Shown here: piece after piece, positions 43,682-55,935 of the stretch
Layout: each line of letters opens with the position of its first letter
Numbering within the stretch: the stretch's first letter is position 1
Origin: Notospermus geniculatus
Lineage: Eukaryota > Nemertea > Pilidiophora > Heteronemertea > Lineidae
DNA: 64,000 bases
Direction of reading: 5' to 3'
NCBI GenBank assembly: GCA_002633025.1
Contig: NMRB01000506.1
Span: 218,806 to 282,805, forward strand
Notes under the pieces: generated by a model
Told to the model about the DNA's origin: nothing
Database searches by the model: none
The model's input: only the letters and a program-made list of their open reading frames with translations
Program-made: the position numbers and the translations under genes

Positions 43682-44238
43682 GTGTACATGTACACTCATG
43701 GCCAAAAATAAATGGACAGCTGTTTTTCTTGAATATCTCCAAACCAATGGGGTAGAGAAATTTGGTCCCAAGATATATAGTAGTAAGTTTTCCTGGCTAG
43801 GCCTATCTAATGGCATTAACGTGGAAAAATTCCGCTGAAAGCCGCATTTGACAAAAGGAATTTTGTAAAGGCATGTTTTTTGCTATTTTTTTATTTGCAT
43901 GATTTCATTCAAAAATATTTTGATAAAAGTGCCCCCAAATCACATTTCTACACAGAATAGTTGAAATTATAGGATATGTTACGAAAGAGCTCGATGAGTA
44001 GAACACAGTGATATAAAAATTGTGAATGAAATCATGCAAATAAAAAAGTTGCAAAAACATGCCTTTACAAAATTCCTTCTTCAAATGCAGCTTTCAGCGG
44101 AATTTTTTGAAGCTCATACCATAGCCAGGAAAATTTGCTACTATGTATGTTGGGACCAACTTTCTCTACCCCATTGGTTTGGAGATATTCAAGTAAAACT
44201 GCTGTCCATTTATTTTTGGCAATGCGTGTACATGTACA
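43682..44238. mobile_element. About 557-bp element with long terminal inverted repeats
   Basis: GTGTACATGTACACTC plus GGCCAAAAATAAATGGACAG at the left; the complement ends at CGTGTACATGTACATC on the right. Arms exceed 200 bp, with an AT-rich centre near 43900-44030. It is a candidate hairpin-forming or dsRNA-producing element. Confidence 0.8.
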
Positions 44239-45129
44239 TCTGCACAAGTTGGTGTCGTCGTTGGGAGGTATAATACCAAACAGGCTGTAAGTGCTCTTCT
44301 CATTCCTGAAGTGCGGTATCATTTCCACTGTGAGCAAGGTATTTTTTGTTATCATATCCAGGAAATTCATAGCGAGCCTGAGCTCCGTCTTCAAGTTTGG
44401 ACTATCAGCAAGTATCTAAACAAAGTCAATATTGGTTTCACCGAGATAGCATACCAAAGATGCCCATACAATTAATTTCACCTTAACTTGACTGGACAAA
44501 TGTGTGCACAGCGTCGAGGCATGCACAGCAAAATTCAGTGAATCCGGAATGAAATTCAGTGTCTGGCTCTTAAAACCAAACCCAGTGTGTCTGCACGATC
44601 TATCTGGACCCCAGGGAGACGATTACCATTATACGTGTCATACAAGACATATGATCAATAAACCTGTGGCGAGGTTAAATACAAATAGCAATGTTATTAG
44701 TAATGTCCCAAGATCAACATGCATTTCCCTCATCATATTTTTTTGTAATATTTGAGAACGTTATCACTGGTAATTTACAAGTCTATCATAAAGAATAAAC
44801 AACCGGGTAGACGGATAACGAGCTGACTCATGGCCAAGGGAATCTGGGTTGCATCCGAAAGAAACGCAAATGTCGACGAGTATTTTCTTAACTTTCCCCT
44901 GTGAGTTGGCTCTTAATGGCATCACCACTGTTGATTATCTTACGGCTAGCATTCTCCCCAGCAGGGTTTTTTTTACCTCGCTCCTCTTCATCCACTCACA
45001 CTTTGGTAGTCTCGCTTGGCCAGACGCTACGGGCTCACCCCTTCGGTGAATCACACTCCGTGTCTGGCTCTTTTAGAGATTGACAGTCGTGAAGACCGCG
45101 TGGTGGCAGCACGGGTCCTTGGGTTTTCC
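44239..45129. other. No gene recognised; one stem-loop and a family fragment
   Basis: About 45017-45066 forms a stem (CCAGAC...GTCTGG and TCACCCCTTCGGTGA inside). 44890-44930 resembles half of the CACGTG family (GTGAGTTGGCTCTTAATGGC). Confidence 0.4.
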
Positions 45130-45207
45130 CAACTTCGTTCGTTTTCTGACAATATGGCGAGTGGTCCAAGGTTGTCTGAGCGAACTATACCCCTGGGGAC
45201 GAGGTTG
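45130..45207. mobile_element. Element F, short copy, 9-bp duplication with one mismatch
   Basis: Ends CAACTTCG and CGAGGTTG. The flanks GGGTTTTCC (45121-45129) and GGTTTTTCC (45208-45216) differ at one base. Internally CTGACAATATGGCG matches the longer copies. Confidence 0.7.
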
Positions 45208-45514
45208 GGTTTTTCCTGGAAGTAATTTCCGCGGGAATTATGAGTGAAAAAATCGTGGTGATTGGCTGGAGCCCAGTGGAGTGCCATCTACTGGTGTTAC
45301 CGGCTTTTGAGCCCCAAAAGTGCCAGTGTGTAGGAGACCGGGACGTCGGATACACACTGGGGCCGAGTGTAACACTTTGGGTGCGAGTCACGCACCTGTA
45401 ATGCATGGCCAATGCATTTACCATTAGAAATGGCGAGATGCCTGTGCTCATAGATTGGTCCCAGACCTTCGTTGGAAGGAACGGTTCGGACACAACATAA
45501 CCCTAACCTAATGC

Positions 45515-46193
45515 TTCAAAAGTCGTTTTCGCGCCTCCAACAATGTGTGCCAATACAGAAATGACCGAAGAGTTAGTGCATGCAGCGCACCTGTCGCCGG
45601 GCTACTTAACTACACTGTTGACCTCTCGCGGGGCTTTTCGTACACATGGGTTTGACACGCGGGTCAGGAAAAACACCAACCTCGTCCCCAGGGGTATAGT
45701 TCGCTCAGACAACCTCGGACCACTCGCTCACTAACCCCTGGAATCAGCTTCGGTTGCTAATCCAGGAATCTTGGACNAACACCAACCTCGTCCCCAGGGG
45801 TATAGTTCGCTCAGACAACCTCGGACCACTCGCTCACTAACCCCTGGAATCAGCTTCGGTTGCTAATCCAGGAATCTTGGACTAAGTATAGGTGGCAGCA
45901 CGAGTCAAAATAATCAATTTGAAATACATTGTACTAACCAGTGCTTTTTAAAATTCTTTTTACAAAAAATCATCAAACCTGGATATAGACAACCTTCTTG
46001 TTTGATCCAAAATATTTTGAAAATTTCTTTGGGTATATTCTTGGATATATTTGACGGTTTCCCGTCAACCAATCACGTGCGTTAAATCCAAAGCTGATGC
46101 CAGGGGTTAGTGACGCGACCGCCATATTGTCAGGAAGCGAACGACCCCTGGGAACGAGGTTGGAAAAACACGACGTATTTTCAACAGGTGTAC
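45515..46193. mobile_element. Element E, copy 2, truncated, with F inserted and D absent
   Basis: Reverse-oriented relative to E copy 1. It holds the empty TTAA target of D at 45606-45609 and is interrupted by element F at 45677-46162. Its end (CAACAGGTGTACC) is near 46193. Confidence 0.7.
45677..46162. mobile_element. Element F, copy 2, 9-bp duplication GAAAAACAC, with assembly duplication
   Basis: Ends CAACCTCGTCCCCAGGGG and complement. GAAAAACAC lies on both sides (45668-45676 and 46163-46171). The N at 45777 sits between two identical copies of about 105 bp (45672-45776 and 45778-45882), so F is probably about 100 bp too long here. Confidence 0.8.
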
Positions 46194-46980
46194 CGTAGCT
46201 CAGGTGTAATGGAATCTAATGTTCCCGATACCAGATCATGAGATGTCCGCTTCTTTTGTTCAGGGGACATCTGGTAACAGAAGTTCCTGTCTGTTAGTGT
46301 CCGGCCTATTGTAGCTGCCGCTTATTCGGTCGGAATCTTTTGTTGGGGGACATCTCATATCGGGGGGGGGGGGGGNAAATTTACGTATGAAAGGATCAGG
46401 GAAAGACAATGGCTTCAGCCCTACCCAATCGAGTGTAGGCCTACTTATTCATGGGGTTCAGACGATTCCGGCAGTGACAGCAGTTTTTCACAACCGGGGT
46501 CGACATTACCAGAAGGGAAAGATAACCCGTTTCCAGGAAGGCAGGACCTGGAATGTGCAGTTTGACATTTGGAAGTACAGGTCAAATTGAGATAAGGGTA
46601 AACAAGCAAATTGCATTCCCATGTCGCCGTAGATACAATATCCCACCGATTAAATTATATGAAATCGATAGGAACGTACTTATGTTGAAATGTACAAGCC
46701 GGTGTCTTCAGGATTCTATCAGAGAAATTTTAATGACGTACAGCATGGAATGTATGATGGTAAATTATTCGTAGACATCTGTAAACAAAGCCGGCGCCAT
46801 GTTTTAATGAAGAACACGAGGCAAATTTGTCAAGTTCCGCTACTCGTGATTACGCGGAGGGAGTGCGGTTGATTCAAACAATAGCTTTACTCAACGCAAG
46901 AGTGTACTTGGTTGTACACGATAGAGGCATTACGTCAATGGACCATATTCCCGTGAGTGTAGTACTGCCGTCTACCGGTA
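46194..46980. other. No gene recognised; poly-G and single N at 46376
   Basis: A G tract of about 14 nt at 46362-46375 ends in the N. Short frames at 46387-46870 have no recognisable content. Confidence 0.4.
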
Positions 46981-47266
46981 GGGGCCGTCTCAAATTGTTT
47001 TGATGCCAAAAAAGACGAAGTGACTTCGTCTGGGGGAGGTGGTTCTCGATTTGGGGAAGCCCACTTCATCTTTTTTGAAAAAAAATGGCATGACGTTTTT
47101 ATATGCAGTAAATGATTTCTTTATCATTTTCCCATGCCTACCGTCCCTACAATACATGGATGAAGCCAATGTCAAGTGCCCACTACATCTTTTCAAGGGG
47201 GAGGGGTCAGGGAAAGATGAAGTCACTTCGTCTTTTTTGGCACCAATGCAATTTTGAGACGGCCCC
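46981..47266. mobile_element. MITE with GGGGCCGTCTCAAATTG ends
   Basis: The left end and the right complement (ATTTTGAGACGGCCCC) match except for small changes. Inside, AAAAAGACGAAGTGACTTCG is itself palindromic. No target duplication is evident. Confidence 0.75.
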
Positions 47267-47633
47267 TTAGAGGGCAGCACTGTTCAAGTGTATGAGCTGA
47301 CGGAATCACGGCCTGTTGACAGTCCGGTCCCTACTTGGTTGGGGCTTGTTTGAACAGCCTGAACATATCTTGGTTAGGAATGTTTGCGCTTCCAAGGTTT
47401 CCTGCACCGATGGCGTGCCTAAGTGTACACAAAATCTAATTGCGTCCCCTTACCTCGGCACGAAGTATCGGTCGGAAATATCGATAGTATCTGATGATGT
47501 AAACAGTAATCGGAGATTTGCTGCAATATCAGCGTGCAATCTACACACCTTGGCATCGATGGCCTTCCAATGTACGGGGTCGTTAGATGGTCGGTAGATA
47601 TAGACGTCGCTGCAAGAACATCTCGGATTGCTA
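47267..47633. other. No gene recognised
   Basis: No structured feature seen. Confidence 0.35.
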
Positions 47634-48016
47634 CAACCTCGTCCCCAGTGTTCGTTCGCTTTCTGACAATATGGCGGACGCTCACTAACCCCTGGAATCA
47701 GCTTTGGATTTAACGCATTTGATTGGTTGATGGGAAACCGTCCAGTCAAATATATCCAAGATTATATCCAAACAAATTTTCAAAATATTTTGGATCAAAT
47801 CAAGAGGTTACCTATATGAAGATCTGATGATTTTTGGTAAAAAGAATTTTAAAAGCACGAGTATTAAGTATTTCAGATTAATTATTTTGACTCGTGTTGC
47901 CACCTATACTTAGCCCAAGATTCCTGGTCTAAAAACCAAAGCTGATTCCAGGGGTTATATAGTGAGCGTCCGCCATACTGTCAGAAAGTGAACGACCCCT
48001 GGGAACGACGAGGTTG
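47634..48016. mobile_element. Element F, copy 3, 9-bp duplication GGATTGCTA
   Basis: Ends CAACCTCGTCCCC and complement (with an extra GAC near the end). GGATTGCTA lies on both sides (47625-47633 and 48017-48025), a perfect 9-bp duplication. Arms pair through TTCTGACAATATGGCGGACG. Confidence 0.85.
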
Positions 48017-48329
48017 GGATTGCTAAGGGTCTTCGATAATCTGCTCCTCCCTGAGGGAAGTCGTATATGTAATGGTAAATACGATAATACGATAATAAAT
48101 GACTCCCGATAGTTGGGCTATTCTGTTGAAGCCAAGAAAAGTGCCAAAAGTCTGATCTTGATCAGACAGAAAATGCAACTGCTCGCTTTCTTGGTTCCAT
48201 TGTTGTTGGCTGCATGATGGCAGAATCGGATTAGGTATAAACCAAGTCGACACCCAAATAACAATGTCAACGGTTGAGGTAACAATAGCATTTTCCACTT
48301 GGTCAGCTGAATCGCAGGATTGGAGAAAC

Positions 48330-48472
48330 CAGGGGCCATATTTATGAACCCTTCGCAACTCTGCGTTCACGCAAATCTATTGTAATGCAGTCATTGAACA
48401 ATAGGGCATGTGCAGCCAAACAATAAATTTGCGTGAACGCAAAGTTGCGAAGGCTTCATAAATATGGCCCCA
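48330..48472. mobile_element. MITE with GGGGCCATATTTATGAA ends
   Basis: The arms are about 60 bp and nearly perfect, including CGCAACTCTGCGTTCACGCA and its complement. Confidence 0.8.
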
Positions 48473-48538
48473 GGCCGAAAGGCGGTGAGTGAGTGGACCA
48501 CGTGAGTGGACCAGCGCGTCACCGCACACCAACTGTGA

Positions 48539-48988
48539 CGAGCCGAGTTCGACTGGAACTCTCGGGCCGAGTTAGAGTAGATCACATGACATCAAATTTG
48601 AAGTACGCATGTCGAGTAGGAGTTCCGCCCGAACTGCAAATCAAGTTCCTCGAGTTGTTGAAAGATGGCATCTGCTAGTCATGTCAGTACCAAATGATGA
48701 CAACCACCCAATTTTTTGTACAAAAGATGATAAACATGCTAAACAGTTCTAAGTGAGGTTTGTTGGCCGAAAGAACAGATTTTCTTACAGCGAATTCGGC
48801 GATTTTTTTGCTGCTGGTCGCCATGTTGTCACGTGAGTTTCGAGTTCGGCACTCATTCCATCGAGGGTTCAACCCGAGCAACGACCACCTTGGTCAAATA
48901 TGACGTCAAAAGAGTAGCTACCCGAGGAATTTACGGAGTTCGGGTGCGGCCGAGTTGAACCTCGGGTTCCAGTCGAACTCGGCCCCTG
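48539..48988. mobile_element. Inverted-repeat element with GCCGAGTTCGACTGGAAC ends
   Basis: The left GAGCCGAGTTCGACTGGAAC and right complement near 48965-48988. The second half of each arm (GGGCCGAGTT) also pairs. The 300-bp centre is non-coding. Confidence 0.55.
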
Positions 48989-51759
48989 ATGTTCTCACTC
49001 AAATGAATGAGCGCCGCGAGAGTGGAGTGGCAAAGAGAGGAACCAGTCTAGGTACACTACAGGTTAGGTTGGGGTCTCGTTCCCCTGGAAAAGCTCGCCC
49101 CGTTAAACCACAACAGACAAATGAAAGGGCCACAAACCCAATTTGCCTCCTTTACCTTACAATTTGTCCCTAACTCACCACAGAGTATCTCATCGATAGA
49201 TAATGCTCCCTTAAGCTAGAGAATGTCATTTCACGTGAGGACAAATTGCTCAGTTCACCAGGAGAATTTAATATTATCCGCCATTGATTTTCCTATCGGT
49301 TTCCAAGTTTCCTCGTGTACACGTCTATTAACTCATTGCACAGACTCGAGAATGAAAGAACGGTTAAAGATAGGTTTCACTCATATTCCGCATGGGACAG
49401 CTTAAAGATGTACCACGAAATTCATTGTTTATTTACATTTTGTTTGTTTATGTCCAGGCTTTCTTTGTCTTATGAGTAATTTGTTGGCGGCATGCCTCTC
49501 TAGAAATTCTGTTTTATTCCAAAAGTATTCAATTTGGTGGGTTGGCATGTCCCAAAAGTCCAAAATAACATAATGTAAATATCCATGTTCACAAACATTG
49601 AATGTAAACAATGAAGTCGTGATACATTATCTTTAAAGGGAGACATCCGAAAGATATTGCCCGGCGGGCACTCTTTGTTTTTGTTTTGGTTAGCGTAGTG
49701 TCACTGTTGATTAACAGACGGCGCTGTGCGTTATGGCACAGGCCCCTGGAGAGCTATCGGTGAGTTTAGAACACGTATCTAACCAAAAAACGCTAGTTTG
49801 TAAAAAACACACCACGAGCTCACGAATTCCCGGCCACCCTTTTAAGCTGGCCGTGAATCCGAAAACGAGGCCGAGGATGAGAGTACCCGGATGAATGTTC
49901 ACGCCAATGCATTGTAGGATTTAATAGAGCCTGATATATTGTAAATTTCCGGATGGCTACGTTTCATCAGTAACCACAAAGTAAGCTACTCTTCAATATA
50001 TTCAATGATGGATTAGTGTAATCTTAATTTGAGACACACAATTAAAGAGATCAAAAATAAACCAACTACAAAGCCAAGATTGACACTTGGTAAATTAAAA
50101 GTCGTGAAGGAGTCGAAACTCCATCGACGCGAAATGAAACAAGTCAGAATTCTTAAGTGAGAAATGATTAATGTGTTATTAATTAAAACCCAGCGGACTA
50201 TCTTCAATTGTCATGTGTTGCTTGAAGATGATACTTCTATGGGGAAGAGATGACATGTTATTAAAACTATTAAGACTCGGTAAAATGGATGTTACAGGCT
50301 GTTTGGACGTGAGAGCATCCTACATCAACAAGTCGAGAATTCTTTCGACGAAATTGGTGGCATTTCTGGGTAGATGGAGCATTCTGAAAGGGCAGCCTTG
50401 TCGGCCAACGCCCTGTTTAGTTCACAAAGCTTCACATGGCCTCACAAGCTGTTAAAACGTTCGGCAGAGCCACACAAGCAACGCTTTAGCAATTTCTGTG
50501 TTATGTACCGCCATTTTAGGTCACGTGACCAGGCCACCATGCGTCCAGCGAATCACGCACGAGTCGCTCCTGCCGTGTGATACACGTGCATGTAGATGCA
50601 CATACATGTATGTATAAGAGCAGCCCCTCAGTGCACGAGATTACTCGCGAATTTGCTCTGATTCATCCTCTCGCCGGGTCGAGAAGAGCCAATTAAAAAC
50701 GCTCACAGCGAGGCGAAAAGCGTCAATGACAACTTCAACGCACGCGCGTGGTGGGAATTGCTAAATTGAGGACCCGGCATTGTCTAAGGATTTGCGAAAC
50801 GATAATAGACCGGGATTACGCCACGAAAAAATAAAGGATGCGATATTAGCTATGTCCTGGAGCCAATGTCTGACAAGGACACCCTTTGGAATATTTTAAA
50901 GTGTCGACGGATGCAGCACAAGAGGCCGTCATTCAGTCAGGCGTGGTGCAGAGCCTTTGTGGCAGATTGCGAGATACGAGTTTTTTTAATCCGCTCTCAG
51001 CGACAATGTCACAAAAACAGCGGTACATGCCTTCCATCTCGCCCTGGGGCCCCGCGGAGGTCCTGTGACAATGAAGACAATGGCGACTCACGGGAGGAAA
51101 TCTGAAAAATCTACGCCCTGTTCTTTTGAAACGAAACAAAAGGATTGTCCTTTGCCGTGCACGCTGTTACGAAACGCGATTATAAGTTCTAATTTGGCCA
51201 GTTTATTAATAGATCGGATAAGGTTACAGAGACGGCTCATCGTTGCTAAGTTAAGTAGTCAATTACGATGAGGATGGATCGAGAAGGATTCTCGTCAGAG
51301 GACAATAATGACGGATTACCTGAAACTGACAAGTTAACCCTTTAACCCTTTAACTGCCAATGTCTAACTGAAATACCGCGATTTTAAAGGTGCTCTAGTT
51401 CGAATTGTAAACATTACGGTGTGCCACCTATTGTCAAGTTCTGGTACTAACAAATCAGATAAAATCGAATTAAATCTCGCCTTTCACAACTTTTTGTTTG
51501 TTTTTGAGCGTAAAATCATAAATATACATTGTATTTCAGTTACAAGGATAGATATAAAAATATATAACATTAATGTTTTGGTATACACGGTGCTGCCACC
51601 TGGCCGAGGAAAAATAACTATTACAATCAACCATGTAAATAAACAAACCGTAATGTTTACAATTCGAACTAGAGCACCTTTAAGTTCATTTCTAGGAAGT
51701 CAAAGACCGATATGGAAGTCGGTTTAGGCCTATTTCTCTCCAAGCCTGCCTTCACTCTT
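48989..51759. other. 2.8 kb with no gene confirmed
   Basis: The largest repeat-poor block in the right half. GTATAAGAGCAGCCCC near 50613 is TATA-like with an initiator-like TCAGTG about 30 bp on, but no exon can be attached. About 51387-51440 and 51640-51690 are inverted arms (AAAGGTGCTCTAGTTCGAAT and complement) of a MITE of about 300 bp. Confidence 0.35.
51387..51683. mobile_element. MITE with AAAGGTGCTCTAGTTCGAAT ends
   Basis: The left end and the right complement (ATTCGAACTAGAGCACCTTT) match exactly for 20 bp and extend into TGTAAACATTACGGT. The interior is AT-rich. Confidence 0.8.
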
Positions 51760-52015
51760 AGCCGAAAAGGTTCTTTGGTGCCACACCAGGAGAACCCTCT
51801 GATTTAAGAACCCTCGGGTTGTTTAAGAACCCCTAGAGGTTCCAGATAGAGCCTTTCCCTCAGAAAAGGGTTCTATTTGGAACCTTTATGGGTTCTTTGG
51901 CGACAGAGAGGTTCTATATGGAACCCTTTCGGTCTCTTCACAGAAGGTTCTATATATTATAGAACCTTGGGGTTCCTATGGTGAGGCACAAAGAACCCCT
52001 AAAGATGGGCCTGTG
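51760..52015. repeat. GGTTCT/AGAACC palindrome cluster 1
   Basis: More than ten AAGGTTCT, AGAACCCT and GGTTCTATAT...AGAACC words in both orientations. It may pair with cluster 2 at 52735-53300 as arms of one larger element. Confidence 0.65.
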
Positions 52016-52734
52016 TTTCTTTTCAGAACCATGCCCGTTTTTCGATTCGAAATTCGCACTCTGATAAAATGGTTAATTATGGATATCGGGTTAGGAGTCG
52101 CACTTAGGGAAGTTACAATAATTCTTATGACATTATGCATATCGACAAGAATGCAGGCAACTGTAATTGATACGTAGACAAGTAAGCTCGGCCTCCAACA
52201 GCTACGGAAGTTGGTAATCATTCGTTAAAAATCTACGCAGAAACCTCGGTGCAAGGCAAAGTTCAGCCTAATTCCTCCAAGGTTCAGCATATCTATGTAC
52301 AAAAGAGCGCTACAGAGGTAGTGTCACTGGGCACGAGGCTGCAATCTTCTGGTTGAATTCACTTCAACATTTGCCCCTCCACATCAAAGTTAAGACTAGA
52401 GATCGAATCCCCATCGCAGGCTGTTGCACAGCCGTTCTTAGAAGCCGAGTAAATTGCACCATGTTATTTCTACCTATTTAACTTTAAAGCAATTAACCGA
52501 AAAAAACTATAGTCGGGAGTTCTAAAATAAGGCTTTAACTACGCTAGATGAAAGACTCAGGCCATGTTTAGACGTAAGATGAAGGTAATGAGGTAATCGC
52601 TAAAACTTTAAATGCCAATTAATTCATCTATAAATAAATACGGGGCCGGTACCAAATCATAAAAAGTGAGGTAACGCTTTAAATGTGCCATGGGAAATGT
52701 TTCTTCGGTGGCAATATGACGTAAATCTAAAAGG
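52016..52734. other. Spacer between the two GGTTCT clusters
   Basis: No gene seen. It could be the centre of a roughly 1.5-kb element whose arms are the clusters. Confidence 0.35.
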
Positions 52735-53300
52735 TCATATGACTTTGACGTAAACGGTCCTAAAGGTTCTGTGGAGTAGAACCCTATAGGTCCACAAGGA
52801 ACCCATAAACATATCGAAAACATATCTTCAGTGTGGTTTGTGAACCTTCTAGGCTGCGATAACATAGAGCTACACGCTACACGGACACGCCAATAACAAA
52901 GACTTCACAAAGGGTTCACTATCGTGAAGTCTTTGTTAACCAGCGTGTCGGTGTAGGGTGTAACTCTATGTAATCGCATCCTTGAGGCCGGGTTTACATA
53001 GAAGTACACGATACATGGACACGCTGACGAACAAAGGTTTCATGGTCATGAAGCTTTTATTTGGCGAGTGTTCGCCAGCGTGTACGTATACCGTATACCT
53101 CTATGTAAACCCAGCCTAAGGGTTCTTTGTTGTCAGACCTGGAGAACCCTTTAAAAAGGCTTCGGTATAGAACCCTCAGGGTCCTGTACGAACCCTATAA
53201 AGGGTTATATAGGTTAAGTATAGAACCTGTCATGCCTGTTTGGAGCCTTTAGGGTTCTTTCTGGGCCTTTTAGCGCTCTATAGAGAACCCTTTGAAAGAT
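52735..53300. repeat. GGTTCT/AGAACC cluster 2 with two hairpin MITEs inside
   Basis: The same words as cluster 1. Inside are two side-by-side inverted repeats: about 52851-52982 (GATAACATAGAGCTACACG arm) and about 52984-53118 (AGGCCGGGTTTACATAGA arm with near-perfect complement). Confidence 0.65.
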
Positions 53301-53412
53301 AAAGGAAGAAATGTAATCACTCAGATTTTACAAAAGACAGACAATAAGTCTACGCCTATTGAAACTGACAAAACGTTGGTCTCGACCTGCCAACTTCGAC
53401 TGAGCACTGGTT

Positions 53413-54068
53413 TGTGGTGACGAGTCGCATACACAGAACTAGTCTGATATCAAAGGGACAATGAAGAAGATTCAGAAACGCGGTATATGCGTAATCAGAA
53501 ACTATCTTTGAAATTTTATTCGCAACTACAAAAACTATAATAGGGAGTTTTCGCAAAGCCCCCGAAACGCCAACGCGAACGTCTATCCTTTTGTTCGGTG
53601 CTCTCTTCGTGGCATCGAACAATGGGTTTGGCGTTCGCGTTGGCGTTTCGGGGGCTTTGCGAAAACTCCCTAATCAGTTAGACGTACGCGAAAGTAAGTT
53701 TTGTGTTTTCGTATGTTCATGACTTGCGATTCCTTGATCAAAGTTAAGTCTCCACAAAGATAATGCCTCAGGTAGAGTAATAAAACGTAGTTCCAATGAC
53801 AAAGGACCTATTCCTTTTTTTACTGTTGATACATGTATGCAAATAGCAGTCATTAAGACAAAGGAAACATTTACGTAAGATCTGTTGTTTATTCCGCAGA
53901 GACTGAATCAAATTGAGCTTGCATGATTGCACGAATTTACGGATTACTGACTTGAGTCAATCCATTTATCATTTGTATTAATCTCTCTGTACATTTCAAT
54001 GCAATCGGTGAAATTAAAATACAATGAGTAAGTAGCTTACTCAGATAGCTTGTTGATGCCGATTACGT
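53413..54068. repeat. Duplicated segment at single-N join, copy 1 (with MITE)
   Basis: It repeats as 54070-54591. The only large difference is the MITE at 53542-53671. The N is at 54069. Flank mismatches are few. This is most simply two haplotypes joined end to end. Confidence 0.85.
53542..53671. mobile_element. 130-bp MITE with AGGGAGTTTTCGCAAAGCCC ends, AAT duplication, present/absent
   Basis: The ends are nearly perfect complements. AAT flanks it at 53539-53541 and 53672-53674. The other copy of the segment reads straight through with one AAT (54196-54198), the exact pre-insertion sequence. Confidence 0.92.
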
Positions 54069-54591
54069 NTGTGGCGACAGGTCGCATACAGAGAACTAGT
54101 CTGATATCAAAGGGGCAATGAAGAAGATTCAGAAACGCGGTATATTCGTAATCAGAAACTATCTTTGAAATTTTATTCGCAACTACAAAAACTATAATCA
54201 GTTAGACGTACGCGAAAGTCAGTTTTGTGTTTTCGTATGTTCATGACTTGCGATTCCTTGATCAAAGTTAAGTCTCCTCAAAGATAATGCCTCAGGTAAA
54301 GTAATAAAACGTAGTTCCAATGACAAAGGACCTATTCCTTTTTTTACTGTTGATACATGTATGCAAATAGCAGTCATTAAGACAAAGGAAACATTTACGT
54401 AAGATCTGTTGTTTATTCCGCAGAGACTGAATCAAATTGAGCTTGCATGATTGCACGAATTTACGGATTACTGACTTGAGTCAATCCATTTATCATTTGT
54501 ATTAATCTCTCTGTACATTTCAATGCAATCGGTGAAATTAAAATACAATGAGTAAGTAGCTTACTCAGATAGCTTGTTGATGCCGATTACG
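54069..54591. repeat. Single-N join and duplicated segment, copy 2 (without MITE)
   Basis: It matches 53413-54068 apart from the MITE and scattered differences. Confidence 0.85.
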
Positions 54592-54774
54592 TGTTGTTCT
54601 TTGCTGCCGTGACAAAGCAGAGATTAAGAAATTTATGCATTTTCATCGGTGTGAGACTTTAAGCCCGACGCCGTCACCAGCCGGAGAAGACGGGAGGTGA
54701 TTTCGCCTACGACGAAAGTTGCCGCGTGTGGTGGTCTTTCCCGGTGTCTGGTGGTGTTTCCCACTGTCTGGCTG

Positions 54775-54975
54775 TGTGAGGCGCCTGGCATGATGACATC
54801 TGGCTGTGTGGGGCGGTGTCTCCTTGCGTGCGACGGCTTCTGGCTGTGTGGGGCGGTGTTTCCTGACGTGCGACGGCATCTGGCTGTGTGGGGCGGTGTC
54901 TCCTGACGTGCGACGGCATCTGGCTGTGTGGGGCGGTGTCTCCTCGCGTGTTTGGGGCGGTGGCGATGTCTCCCG
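54775..54975. repeat. Tandem repeat, 42-bp unit, four to five copies
   Basis: Unit words: CTGGCTGTGTGGGGCGGTGT then CTCCTGACGTGCGACGGCAT. Long open frames on both strands here are by-products of the array. Confidence 0.85.
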
Positions 54976-55689
54976 GTGTCTCTCAGTGGCGATGTCTCCG
55001 GCGCACTCAGACACTTGCTACACGCACACGCACACCACTTTACAGAGTAACAACTGTGGAGCAATATCAACTAATCGATGTCAAAATATCGCCAAGACAA
55101 CCCAAGCCGTACCTAATACGTCCGGTTGTCGCCAATCTCCGACAACAATCAGTCACATTCATCTCAGCTCTTCCTAAAGGGTGCTTTGAGGACGTTCAGT
55201 AAACACTGGGGCCACCCGGGGCTTTCTCCAATCATCATTGTAACACCAGGAGGGGAGGACATGAAATTTTAATTACTCAGGTACAGATGTAGTACCTTGG
55301 AGTTATTGAACAAGACTTAGATGTTTCTCTGTTTGTTGTAATTGTGTGTGTACTGATAGTCCGGGCTTTAATCTGCTGAAAGGGTCTAAAATTAAGGGTC
55401 TTTGGTCCCTTCAAGGATAGTTTTCATGTTTACAGCTTCTGAGTGATTGTTACGGGCGTTAGGATAGGACGGTGACGTCACGTCACGTGATCACCAGTCC
55501 GAGATCGCGCGTGAGGATCGTGGCAGCTTCATGGTCATGATGGTGGAAACGTTTCCTGAGCGCTTTCCTTGGATAGAACAACTCTCTCTCATACAGGGTT
55601 CACCAGTTGTTCATGAGTGCTTTAAAAGCGCTACCTTTCGTCATGCCATTCACAGCTCGTGCTCAGACACGAAGACAGAATCTTAGCCT
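54976..55689. other. No gene recognised
   Basis: No structured feature seen. Confidence 0.35.
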
Positions 55690-55935
55690 GTGACCTCAAC
55701 CTTGACCCCATGAAGGTCAAGTATTAACCTTGACATTGATGAAGTCATGAACCGGTGGTCCAAAAACCACAATAGCCAATCCATTACTGAACCTTTAGCG
55801 GAGTACTGAGACACTAGAACAAGATCGTGACCTCAACCTTGACCTCATGAAGGTCAAATACTAACCTTGACATTGATGAAGGTCAGGATTTAAACCGTGG
55901 CGTAAAACCCACAATAGCCAATCCATTATGAACCT
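55690..55935. repeat. Two tandem units of about 125 bp with TGACCTCAACCTTGAC
   Basis: Each unit also has CCACAATAGCCAATCCATTA and GAACCTTTAGCGGAGTA. The motif TGACCT/AGGTCA is shared with the array at 22800. Confidence 0.75.

Noticed and set aside
54633-55202. Several 70-145-codon frames on both strands
   Set aside because: They are by-products of the 42-bp GC-rich tandem repeat with no stop codons in phase.
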